In this document: positions 1 through 4,452 of the stretch, piece after piece
Layout: each line of letters begins with the position of its first letter
How positions within the stretch are numbered: position 1 is the first letter of the stretch
IMG/VR virus record: IMGVR_UViG_3300006753_000036
Location: 1-31,247 of that record
Strand: one strand, 5' to 3'
DNA length: 31,247 nt
Origin: a virus
Position numbers and translations under genes: made by a program
The notes under the pieces: model-generated
The model's database searches: none
The model's input: only the letters and a program-made list of their open reading frames with translations
Told to the model about the DNA's origin: nothing

Positions 1-149
1 TCAGTGTCGAGCCAGCCCACGGCGTGAACCCAGACGGACGGGGTGAGCGAGCAGCAGTAGGTGCGCTCGGGTTCGCCGTCGATGATTCGGACAAAGCCGT
101 ACAGCGCGCCAAGGTGAACTCGCTGGTAGTCGTGTAGTTCGTCACTCAT
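1..149 (-). CDS. Partial small hypothetical protein (C-terminus outside window)
   Basis: An ATG at 149 on the minus strand opens a frame that stays open to the window edge, giving at least 49 residues beginning MSDELHDYQRVHLGALYGF. The start is supported by a strong AAGGAG Shine-Dalgarno site a few bases upstream, part of the cassette shared by the neighbouring leftward genes. The CTAG hairpin at 163-180 lies between the stop of the upstream gene and this ribosome site. The visible part has two adjacent cysteines and a tryptophan-rich end; I do not recognise a family. It is the last leftward gene in view, and the operon evidently continues beyond position 1. Confidence 0.7.
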   Translation of the reverse strand, partial: MSDELHDYQRVHLGALYGFVRIIDGEPERTYCCSLTPSVWVHAVGWLDT

Positions 150-162
150 CTCTTCTCCTTCC

Positions 163-180
163 CTGCCACCTAGATGGCAG
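163..180 (-). repeat. CTAG hairpin, copy 1
   Basis: An 18-nt near-palindrome with core GCCATCTAGGTGGC on the minus strand. In leftward RNA it pairs CUGCCA with UGGCAG, followed by an inner U-G and a C-G pair. It lies directly after the TAA of the 141-aa gene and directly before the Shine-Dalgarno site of the next gene, where a hairpin could affect ribosome loading. Confidence 0.85.
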
Positions 181-606
181 TTACATAAGCCCAAGCTGAA
201 TCAGCCAGCTCGGTGCTCCGTGTGGACACGTTCCATCGGGCTCAACCCGACACCCGTCGATGGCCTCAGCGGTGTCGAAGAGCATCTGCTCGATCTCCCC
301 GTCGGACGGGATGGCGTACTCCTCCCCGTTCCAGGTCACAGTCGGGACGCCCTTCGGCTTGGCCTTGGGCTTAGGCTTAGGCTTAGCCTTGAACAGGACG
401 TAGTCGGTGTCTTCCAGCCCGTTGAACCGGACTCGGATCTTCTCCAGGTCGGGGTACATCTTCGCCAGGTCAGACTTGTTGGTGTACGGCCCACTGGGGG
501 TCCGAAAGTCTAGGTTCTTGCTGAAGTCGGCTTGCGCCTCCTCCGGCGTCTCGTAATCCCGGCCATACGCCGGCATCAAAGGTTCGATTCCAAACAGTCC
601 ACTCAT
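181..606 (-). CDS. Small phage protein with two modules joined by a Lys-Pro linker
   Basis: A 141-aa protein. Residues 1-72 (MSGLFGIEPLMPAYGRDYET...) resemble, from memory, a small phage family with a GRDYxSxxEAxxDFxxxKDF pattern and a following IRVRF strand. Residues 73-86 are an alternating lysine-proline-alanine linker. The C-terminal part ends GCRVEPDGTCPHGAPSWL, which I recall as a recurring ending in phage and bacterial hypothetical proteins; C119, C127 and H129 could bind a metal. The start at 606 overlaps the end of the upstream gene and has a GAAGGAGAG ribosome site. Function is unknown; the two parts are better seen as a fusion of two common small-phage modules. The gene is leftward and cotranscribed with its neighbours. 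Confidence 0.85.
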   Translation of the reverse strand: MSGLFGIEPLMPAYGRDYETPEEAQADFSKNLDFRTPSGPYTNKSDLAKMYPDLEKIRVRFNGLEDTDYVLFKAKPKPKPKAKPKGVPTVTWNGEEYAIPSDGEIEQMLFDTAEAIDGCRVEPDGTCPHGAPSWLIQLGLM

Positions 607-1160
607 CTCTTCTCTCCTTCCGGGCGGTTAGCCCTCTTCATCCACTCAAGAAACTTGAACCAAGCGAGCCGAACCCTCTGCCACAGGGTGAGCTGCCCAA
701 CGATGATCACCTCGTCCAAGTCGTAGTTGTATTCCCGCTTCCTTACGTCGAGCTCGTTGTTCGCGGCGAAGTCGAGGAACTCGAGGACCTCCTCGGGGCT
801 CAGCCATCCGCGGACTTGGCCGCCGCAGTTTTCGTCGAACGAGTGCCACATAACGTCGTCGCCCTTCATCATGTTGGGGGTTTCACCCTCACGGATGTCG
901 CGCCAGGCTGCGATCTCCGCCGTAAATGCGGTCCAAGGGAGCCACCGCTCCGCCGCGTTCAGTGCGGCCCTGAGTGGGGCGCCCTTGTTCGACGAGTAGT
1001 TCCCTGGCCCCCACTGAACGCTGACGGTGTTCCCGTTGGGGAGCTTCACGTGGAACCCGTGAACACCAAAGGTTGCTAGGCGTTGGTATTCAGTGCGCCA
1101 CCGGGGCGGTCGCGGACCCTCGGGGTCTCCCGTGATGCCGCCGAATGTGGAAAATTTCAT
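603..1160 (-). CDS. Conserved phage hypothetical protein with GFHVKLPNGNTVSVQWGPGNY motif
   Basis: A 185-aa protein. Residues 33-57 (GFHVKLPNGNTVSVQWGPGN then Y) followed by TAEIAAWR at 80-87 match, from memory, a widespread phage small-protein family in which a beta-strand motif ending in VQxGPGNY precedes an AEIAxW motif. Residues 117-133 (RGWLSPEEVLEFLDFAA) resemble its usual C-terminal helix. The family has no assigned function that I know of. The remaining C-terminus (150-185) is basic and tryptophan-rich and could be amphipathic. I chose ATG at 1160, preceded by GGAAGGAAGTGAG, over an upstream ATG at 1256 that would run through the small gene at 1184-1291. The last residues, EGEKR, are read from the ribosome site of the next gene, with an ATGA overlap. 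Confidence 0.85.
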   Translation of the reverse strand: MKFSTFGGITGDPEGPRPPRWRTEYQRLATFGVHGFHVKLPNGNTVSVQWGPGNYSSNKGAPLRAALNAAERWLPWTAFTAEIAAWRDIREGETPNMMKGDDVMWHSFDENCGGQVRGWLSPEEVLEFLDFAANNELDVRKREYNYDLDEVIIVGQLTLWQRVRLAWFKFLEWMKRANRPEGEKR

Positions 1161-1183
1161 CTCACTTCCTTCCTTGCCAGCCA

Positions 1184-1291
1184 CTACAGGCAGGCACATA
1201 GGGCCATACAGGCCGTCACGATGACCCCGGTCGTCAACATCGACGCCAGAGCCCAAGCTGCATACATCTCAATCGGATTCCAGTCCTTCAT
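1184..1291 (-). CDS. Small single-pass membrane protein (35 aa)
   Basis: A 35-aa frame starting at ATG 1291 (MKDWNPIEMYAAWALASMLT...) and ending TAG at 1184. It overlaps the stop of the upstream 69-aa gene by ATGA and has the full GGAAGGAGAGAAGGA ribosome cassette, so translation is well supported despite its size. Residues 10-35 are almost entirely hydrophobic (AAWALASMLTTGVIVTACMA and on) with three cysteines near the end, consistent with one transmembrane helix and a short acidic N-terminus. The role is unknown. Small membrane proteins in phage early regions can be inhibitors or holin-like, but nothing here singles out either. Confidence 0.7.
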   Translation of the reverse strand: MKDWNPIEMYAAWALASMLTTGVIVTACMALCACL

Positions 1292-1306
1292 TCCTTCTCT
1301 CCTTCC
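1288..1306 (-). promoter_or_regulatory. Repeated translation-start cassette
   Basis: GGAAGGAGAGAAGGAATGA on the minus strand. It holds a strong Shine-Dalgarno site and, in its last four bases, both the next start (ATG) and the previous stop (TGA). The same 19 bases recur at 1494-1512 and 1814-1832, with close variants at 2035-2053 and 603-621. Confidence 0.85.
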
Positions 1307-1497
1307 TCGTCTTCCCACCCTTGTGGGGGGGCCGAAACATATCCCTCGTCGTGGGCACGAAACTCAACGGTGGTGGGTCGTCCATACTGCTCGACCATAT
1401 GCGTCAGAGAGTGCTTATCTCCGTAGCGGTCAACTAGGACGACGAAGGACCCGTTGTCCCACCCCAGGAACACCCGGTCCTCGCCAAACTTACTCAT
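1288..1497 (-). CDS. Hypothetical protein (69 aa)
   Basis: A 69-aa acidic protein (MSKFGEDRVFLGWDNGSFVV...) with an N-terminal run of likely beta-strands (RVFLGW, SFVVLVDRYGD) and a very acidic end, WEDEEGEKE, whose last five residues are encoded by the Shine-Dalgarno cassette of the next gene. The start overlaps the stop of the upstream gene by ATGA and has its own copy of the cassette. I do not recognise a family. Confidence 0.8.
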   Translation of the reverse strand: MSKFGEDRVFLGWDNGSFVVLVDRYGDKHSLTHMVEQYGRPTTVEFRAHDEGYVSAPPQGWEDEEGEKE

Positions 1498-1512
1498 TCC
1501 TTCTCTCCTTCC
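1494..1512 (-). promoter_or_regulatory. Repeated translation-start cassette
   Basis: Identical 19-base cassette (GGAAGGAGAGAAGGAATGA on the minus strand) that starts the 69-aa gene. The CTAG hairpin copy 2 abuts it on the upstream side. Confidence 0.85.
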
Positions 1513-1817
1513 CGCCAGCTAGGTGGCAGACGCTCGCCTTCGGCCAGCGCTTCTCGATACCCCGCCAACTCCGCTAGGAGCGGACGAAGCCAGTTCCAAC
1601 CTGCGACATTGCAGGTCACCCTTCCTTCGTGTGGTGTGAACAGTTGAGCCCCGTTCCCCAAGCCGGCGTCCTGGACACCGAAGGGGCGCAGCAGTTCCAT
1701 GTCTCTGTCCGCTAGGGCCTTGATCGCATCAGGGCCAAGCCTGGCCGCGGCATCCATGTACTCGTCTCGCCACGCGAGCAGGACACTCTCGTCACGTTGG
1801 TTCTTAGAATCACTCAT
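1494..1817 (-). CDS. Hypothetical protein (107 aa)
   Basis: A 107-aa protein (MSDSKNQRDESVLLAWRDEY...). The N-terminal half looks helical (WRDEYMDAAARLGPDAIKAL). A middle part, GRVTCNVAGWNWLRPLLAEL, suggests a further helix. The C-terminus LPPSWREGEKE is unusual because it is read through a CTAG hairpin copy (LPPSWR, 1512-1529) and then through the ribosome cassette of the next gene (EGEKE). The start has ATGA overlap with the upstream gene and a perfect cassette. No recognised family. Confidence 0.8.
   Translation of the reverse strand: MSDSKNQRDESVLLAWRDEYMDAAARLGPDAIKALADRDMELLRPFGVQDAGLGNGAQLFTPHEGRVTCNVAGWNWLRPLLAELAGYREALAEGERLPPSWREGEKE
1512..1529 (-). repeat. CTAG hairpin, copy 2 (inside a coding end)
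   Basis: On the minus strand CTGCCACCTAGCTGGCGG. The outer T-G is a wobble pair in leftward RNA and the inner seventh pair is a C-C mismatch. Unlike the other copies it lies within the last codons of a gene (LPPSWR), just ahead of the next ribosome site. Confidence 0.7.
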
Positions 1818-1832
1818 TCCTTCTCTCCTTCC
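1814..1832 (-). promoter_or_regulatory. Repeated translation-start cassette
   Basis: Third identical copy of GGAAGGAGAGAAGGAATGA on the minus strand, starting the 107-aa gene and ending the 74-aa gene. Confidence 0.85.
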
Positions 1833-2038
1833 TGTCCGTAGGTGAGCCCAGCAAGAGCCCCATCAAGAAGGGCTGGGAGGACCCGAAGTCGCGACCAGAG
1901 GATTATCCAGCGCATGGGGTTGCTGCTTCTCTGACTGCGGCATAAGGCCCCGTCTCTCGCGAGGCGGAGTTGGGTCCTAGACTGTCGCAACAGGCGGAGG
2001 ATCTCCGCTTGGTCATCGACTGAGTTTGGTCTACTCAT
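1814..2038 (-). CDS. Hypothetical protein (74 aa), basic
   Basis: A 74-aa arginine-rich protein (MSRPNSVDDQAEILRLLRQS...). Residues 8-27 would form a basic amphipathic helix; 42-66 (MRWIILWSRLRVLPALLDGA then LAGL) is hydrophobic and could associate with a membrane, although it contains arginines. It ends QEGEKE from the next cassette. The start overlaps the upstream stop by ATGA with a GGAAGGGGAAAAGGA ribosome site, a slightly diverged cassette. No family recognised. Confidence 0.75.
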   Translation of the reverse strand: MSRPNSVDDQAEILRLLRQSRTQLRLARDGALCRSQRSSNPMRWIILWSRLRVLPALLDGALAGLTYGQEGEKE

Positions 2039-2322
2039 TCCTTTTCCCCTTCCTCGGCAGCCATCTCAATCTCCTTCAGGCAGTGTCGGCATTGCGTAGG
2101 CTTGACGCCTGCCCGCCGCACCGCAGCGGGGGAGAAGCAAAACCGGATAGCCTGAGCGAAGTCCCTAGCGACCTGTTCGTCTTCCCGGGTCGGCGGGATT
2201 CCGGTTCCCGGGGGGGCGTGGCGACGTCCGTCCAGGTACCACTTGAGCACCCGGAAGACCGACTGGAGTGTCTCCGGTGAGACGTCCGACAGTGGGCCAA
2301 CGGGGATGTTCTTTGGTCTCAT
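2035..2322 (-). CDS. Hypothetical protein with a CxxC pair (95 aa)
   Basis: A 95-aa protein (MRPKNIPVGPLSDVSPETLQ...). Residues 17-32 look like an amphipathic helix (ETLQSVFRVLKWYLDG). The C-terminal part has C78-R-H-C81, with another cysteine at C62, so a small metal site is possible but not established. The end AAEEGEKE is partly decoded from the next ribosome cassette. The start lies one base after the upstream TGA with a GGGGGAGTTGAG site. No family recognised. Confidence 0.78.
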   Translation of the reverse strand: MRPKNIPVGPLSDVSPETLQSVFRVLKWYLDGRRHAPPGTGIPPTREDEQVARDFAQAIRFCFSPAAVRRAGVKPTQCRHCLKEIEMAAEEGEKE

Positions 2323-2323
2323 C

Positions 2324-2644
2324 TCAACTCCCCCATCTCTCGCAGGCGCGGTCGACCTCGAACTCAGCGACGGCGATCATCGCCTCGACCACCCTGGCCA
2401 AGCGACCGCACTCCCGGGACAGGTCCTCGTCGAGCTCAAGTCCGGGAATGGGGTACGAGTGTTCGACCGCCCCGAGGGCGCGGAGCATCGTATTTGCGTC
2501 AGTCAGGCTGAGTCGCGGAAGGCGAATCCTCTTTTGCCTCCACAGCCTCTCCCGCTCTGGCGACGGACTGTTGTCCTCGCCGTCGAGGACCTCGCCAAAG
2601 AGCCCCTCGAACTCAGCCGCATCCGTGTTGTCTACCTCTTCCAT
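2324..2644 (-). CDS. Hypothetical acidic protein (106 aa)
   Basis: A 106-aa protein (MEEVDNTDAAEFEGLFGEVL...) with a strongly acidic first 30 residues, a basic patch (ERLWRQKRIRLPRLSL) and a helical C-terminus. The ribosome site GGGGAAGTGAG is about ten bases upstream of the ATG at 2644. The gap to the preceding gene is only a few bases. I do not recognise a family; acidic early phage proteins of this size may be DNA mimics or inhibitors, but nothing specific supports that here. Confidence 0.78.
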   Translation of the reverse strand: MEEVDNTDAAEFEGLFGEVLDGEDNSPSPERERLWRQKRIRLPRLSLTDANTMLRALGAVEHSYPIPGLELDEDLSRECGRLARVVEAMIAVAEFEVDRACERWGS

Positions 2645-2651
2645 ATCAAAC

Positions 2652-2786
2652 TCACTTCCCCTGCCACCTAGATGGCAGTTTCAATGGGGCCATCTTTCGA
2701 CGGTCCCGGTTAATGTCCGCGCTCATCTGCCTGAACAGACGACGCTCTCTCCTGTCTCTCAGCCACTGCATAAATCGCTTCAGCAT
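2652..2786 (-). CDS. Small basic protein (44 aa)
   Basis: A 44-aa frame from ATG 2786 (MLKRFMQWLRDRRERRLFRQ...) to TGA at 2652. The start directly abuts the TAG of the upstream gene (TAGATG) and is preceded by AAGGAGGAG, an excellent ribosome site. The product is extremely arginine-rich, likely one amphipathic basic helix that could bind nucleic acid or a membrane. Its last residues (LPSRWQGK) are read through CTAG hairpin copy 3. No family recognised. The coding case rests on the ribosome site and tight coupling, so it is weaker than for the larger neighbours. Confidence 0.65.
   Translation of the reverse strand: MLKRFMQWLRDRRERRLFRQMSADINRDRRKMAPLKLPSRWQGK
2661..2678 (-). repeat. CTAG hairpin, copy 3
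   Basis: Same 18 bases as copy 1, with an inner U-G pair in leftward RNA. It overlaps the end of the 44-aa frame and precedes the ribosome site of the 106-aa gene. Confidence 0.85.
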
Positions 2787-3116
2787 CTACTCCTCCTTCT
2801 CCACAACGCACCACCGGATGTCGCTCGGCTCAATGACCTGCTCCCTTCCGTCGTAGTCGTCGATGATGTATCGGTCTCCGGAGAGCTCCTCGATGCCGAG
2901 AGTGTCCCCGGCGGTATCCCACCTTCCGTGAGCCCGGAATCCCAACCTCTCGACCACCTGGACGAGTCGCGGGTCATGTCTCTCGACAGGCTCCCCTCCA
3001 ATCTCACCGAAGCAATCCAGGCGAAGTCCCAACTCATCCAGGGCCAAAATGGCCTCCTTGCTGAGCGAGAACCCCCCGAACGTCCGATTGAAAACCACCT
3101 TCACCTTGGCGCCCAT
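2787..3116 (-). CDS. Conserved phage hypothetical protein (FNRxFGGFSLS family)
   Basis: A 109-aa protein. The N-terminus KVVFNRTFGGFSLSKEAIL, the middle ERHDPRLVQVVERLG and the C-terminal pattern YIIDDYDGREQVIEP match, from memory, a small conserved protein common in phages and prophages with the layout NRxxGGFxLSxxA, RHDPxLVxVVExLG, YxIxxYDGxExV. Its length is usual for that family. No biochemical function is known to me. The start at 3116 lies inside the end of the upstream 49-aa gene (16-base overlap), with a GAGAGGAGAGAGAG ribosome site. Confidence 0.9.
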   Translation of the reverse strand: MGAKVKVVFNRTFGGFSLSKEAILALDELGLRLDCFGEIGGEPVERHDPRLVQVVERLGFRAHGRWDTAGDTLGIEELSGDRYIIDDYDGREQVIEPSDIRWCVVEKEE

Positions 3117-3250
3117 CTCTCTCTCCTCTCCCGTGGCCTGACCACGACGGCACTCCGGTCCACCTTCTCGGACTTCGCCTTCTCGACTCCCTGAACGGAA
3201 GCAAACGGGACCAGCCTCGCGGCCATGTCCAGCTTCTGTTTAATGGTCAT
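3101..3250 (-). CDS. Small basic hypothetical protein (49 aa)
   Basis: A 49-aa protein from ATG 3250 (MTIKQKLDMAARLVPFASVQ...) to a stop at 3101. It is preceded by AGGAAGGGG at a good distance. The same frame continues upstream to an ATG at 3391, but that extension runs through the structured element at 3270-3354 and has no ribosome site, so 3250 is preferred. The protein is lysine- and arginine-rich (KAKSEKVDRSAVVVRPRERR) and overlaps the next gene by 16 bases. No family recognised. Confidence 0.72.
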   Translation of the reverse strand: MTIKQKLDMAARLVPFASVQGVEKAKSEKVDRSAVVVRPRERRERWAPR

Positions 3251-3269
3251 CCCTGACCCCTTCCTGATT

Positions 3270-3354
3270 AACTGCCACCTAGATGGCAGTTGTGCTCTGA
3301 ATGAACACAGTCGGCCCCACGAGCTCTCACCCGTGAGGCCTGCTCTGTCCACTA
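3270..3354 (-). promoter_or_regulatory. Three-hairpin intercistronic RNA element A
   Basis: In leftward RNA this begins at the TAG of the 90-aa gene, then TGGACAGAGCA, then stem-loop H1 (3313-3340, nine pairs including one U-G, ten-base loop), then GACU, then H2 (3292-3308, six pairs including one U-G, five-base loop), then H3 (3270-3291, CTAG hairpin extended to eight outer pairs). It shares linkers and layout with element B at 3641-3727 while the stem sequences differ. On the opposite strand the wobble pairs would be C-A mismatches. It ends just upstream of the ribosome site of the 49-aa gene. Function is unknown. Confidence 0.75.
3272..3289 (-). repeat. CTAG hairpin, copy 4
   Basis: Core copy inside element A, identical to copies 1 and 3 over 18 bases, with outer AA/UU pairs added to give an eight-pair stem in leftward RNA. 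Confidence 0.85.
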
Positions 3355-3624
3355 GAGTTCGACTACAGTCCGACCCTCGGGGAACTCCCACCCGCTCCGC
3401 TCAAGACGGTCGGTCTCGTCGGTTCGGTTGGATGTCTCGACTCGGATCCGAATAGCCACAACCTCGTCCGCATCGTTCCGGATACGGGTGGTCGTGACCA
3501 CGGGCGGGACACGGCGGGTTCGCTTGTACCCAAGCGCCTGCAATCCATCGGCCATGGCCGCGTTCACAGGCATAAGACTCGCGTCCGCAAAGAACTTCAC
3601 AGTTCCGCTGTTCTTGTCACTCAT
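3352..3624 (-). CDS. Hypothetical protein (90 aa)
   Basis: A 90-aa protein (MSDKNSGTVKFFADASLMPV...). A first half with a possible helix (MPVNAAMADGLQALGYKR) is followed by valine- and arginine-rich strands (VPPVVTTTRIRNDADEVVAI). The layout suggests a small alpha-beta fold, but I do not recognise it. The start has a GGGAGTTGAGAG ribosome site. Unlike most genes here it is separated from both neighbours by about 100 bases, and both gaps hold the related structured elements A and B; its TAG is the first codon of element A. Confidence 0.8.
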   Translation of the reverse strand: MSDKNSGTVKFFADASLMPVNAAMADGLQALGYKRTRRVPPVVTTTRIRNDADEVVAIRIRVETSNRTDETDRLERSGWEFPEGRTVVEL

Positions 3625-3640
3625 CTCTCAACTCCCGGTT

Positions 3641-3727
3641 CTTCGCCATCTAGTTGGCAAAGGTGTTCTCAGTGAACACAGTCGGACGCACAGACCGCGA
3701 AGCCTGTGCGTCCTGCTCTGGCCACTA
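3641..3727 (-). promoter_or_regulatory. Three-hairpin intercistronic RNA element B
   Basis: In leftward RNA this begins at the TAG of the 119-aa gene, then TGGCCAGAGCA, then H1 (3684-3713, ten perfect pairs, ten-base loop), GACU, H2 (3663-3679, six perfect pairs, five-base loop) and H3 (3641-3662, CTAG hairpin with eight outer pairs, one of them U-G). Relative to element A the H1 stem is almost entirely changed yet fully paired, and a U-G pair of H2 in A is U-A here. It ends just before the ribosome site of the 90-aa gene. Function is unknown. Confidence 0.75.
3643..3660 (-). repeat. CTAG hairpin, copy 5 (diverged)
   Basis: Core GCCAACTAGATGGC on the minus strand inside element B. The inner pair is lost (A-A), but the outer stem CUUUGCCA with UGGCGAAG is complete, using one U-G pair. 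Confidence 0.75.
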
Positions 3728-4084
3728 AGCCTTGGCTTGCGCCCACTCCACGATGGCGCTCTCAATTCGCACCCACTCCTCGGCCGGCTGGTCCCAAGCA
3801 GCCCTCCGGATGGGGGTCCGACAATCGGCGGCCCAGTAGTCGCCGCCGCGGTCCTCGCGGCCGACGCGCAGCTCGCGAGACACCATGTCGACGATGAGGG
3901 TGCGGTACTCACGATCAGTCTTCGCGATCTCTTCGCCCGCAGGACGCCGCATCAAAGCGATTCGACGGAGGTCTTCCAGTCCAAGGTCCTTAACGATGTC
4001 GTCGTCGCCACCAGCGGCAGCGTCGTCCGCGATTAAGGTTTGAAGGGAAGCCTCGGCTTCAATCAAAGAAAAAAGGCGTTCCAT
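3725..4084 (-). CDS. Hypothetical protein (119 aa)
   Basis: A 119-aa protein (MERLFSLIEAEASLQTLIAD...), mostly helical, with an acidic first 40 residues and a conserved-looking C-terminal part (REDRGGDYWAADCRTPIRRA). The ribosome site GGGAGTTGAG resembles those of the 90-aa and 95-aa genes. The stop TAG is the first codon of element B. Upstream of the start is a gap of about 370 bases with three CTAG palindromes, so this gene may head its own transcript. No family recognised. Confidence 0.8.
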   Translation of the reverse strand: MERLFSLIEAEASLQTLIADDAAAGGDDDIVKDLGLEDLRRIALMRRPAGEEIAKTDREYRTLIVDMVSRELRVGREDRGGDYWAADCRTPIRRAAWDQPAEEWVRIESAIVEWAQAKA

Positions 4085-4122
4085 ATCTCAACTCCCGGTT
4101 GTGCCCACAAGGGGCGTTTGAA

Positions 4123-4140
4123 CCGCCACCTAGGTGGCGG
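4123..4140. repeat. CTAG palindrome, copy 6 (perfect)
   Basis: CCGCCACCTAGGTGGCGG, a perfect 18-base palindrome, six bases from copy 7. The perfect form gives no strand information. Confidence 0.9.
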
Positions 4141-4146
4141 AGATAA

Positions 4147-4164
4147 CCGCCACCTAGGTGGCGG
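4147..4164. repeat. CTAG palindrome, copy 7 (perfect)
   Basis: Identical to copy 6. The two copies start 24 bases apart, which puts the centres at a little over two helical turns. Confidence 0.9.
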
Positions 4165-4252
4165 GTAATGAGTCGGTGGCCTGGCCAGAACGGACCCGTC
4201 CGTTCCTTCGGCGGCATGCTCGCCAGAGCGTAGAACGGCATCGCCGGGATAA

Positions 4253-4270
4253 CTGCCACCTAGGTGGCAG
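4253..4270. repeat. CTAG palindrome, copy 8 (perfect)
   Basis: CTGCCACCTAGGTGGCAG, perfect over 18 bases and over 20 with the flanking A and T. It lies 88 bases beyond copy 7 in the same gap. Confidence 0.9.
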
Positions 4271-4378
4271 TCATCGCGTGAGCGAAGAGCTCCAGGCGCA
4301 CTCGAGCCTTGTCGGCCAAGGTGCCCGGCTCGGGCGCACGCCCCCAGTGAAGGAGACGGCGGAAACTGAATCATCCAA

Positions 4379-4395
4379 CGGCACCCAAGGTGCCG
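4379..4395. repeat. Inverted repeat with seven-base arms
   Basis: CGGCACC, three-base CAA spacer, GGTGCCG. There is no T-run on either side, so it is not a standard terminator. Confidence 0.6.
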
Positions 4396-4411
4396 CTAGC
4401 ACAAGCGGGCG

Positions 4412-4434
4412 CCCGAAGCCGAAGCCCCGGGCAC
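4412..4434. repeat. GAAGCCGAAGCCCCGGG repeat, copy 1
   Basis: Shared with 5411-5432 and 5444-5466, which lie on the other side of the 290-aa gene. In leftward RNA it can form a short stem with a UUCG tetraloop (GGGGC, UUCG, GCUUC). Confidence 0.65.
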
Positions 4435-4452
4435 CCTATCTGCCAGCGACTG

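Larger units (their letters stand above)
4085..4452. other. Intergenic region with three perfect CTAG palindromes
   Basis: About 370 bases between the 119-aa and 290-aa leftward genes. It holds copies 6, 7 and 8 of the CTAG palindrome, a hairpin at 4379-4395 (CGGCACC, CAA loop, GGTGCCG) and one GAAGCCGAAGCCCCGGG repeat. Open frames crossing it have no ribosome sites and owe their openness to GC-rich palindromes, so I call it noncoding. I see no convincing -35/-10 pair on either strand. Confidence 0.6.

Noticed and set aside
2268-3194. Rightward 308-aa frame across the leftward block
   Set aside because: It covers at least four leftward genes with ribosome sites and start-stop coupling, and its product is low-complexity serine-rich.
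3292-3354. tRNA-like gene (AGTGGxCAGAGCAG resembles a D-arm)
   Set aside because: There is no T-arm GTTCRA motif, acceptor stem or CCA-compatible end, and H1 is too long for an anticodon arm.
3101-3391. 96-aa version of the 49-aa gene starting at 3391
   Set aside because: The extra N-terminus translates structured element A and has no ribosome site; ATG 3250 has AGGAAGG upstream.
3270-3727. Programmed stop-codon readthrough into elements A and B
   Set aside because: Both frames stay open after TAG, but the distance from TAG to the shared GACUGUG is 42 bases in A and 44 in B, so the reading frame is not kept. Structure, not protein sequence, is conserved.
4063-4374. Leftward open frame of about 100 codons through the palindrome cluster
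   Set aside because: It has no ribosome site, overlaps the 119-aa start in another frame and reads the repeats as PPPRWR-type runs. The openness follows from GC-rich palindromes.
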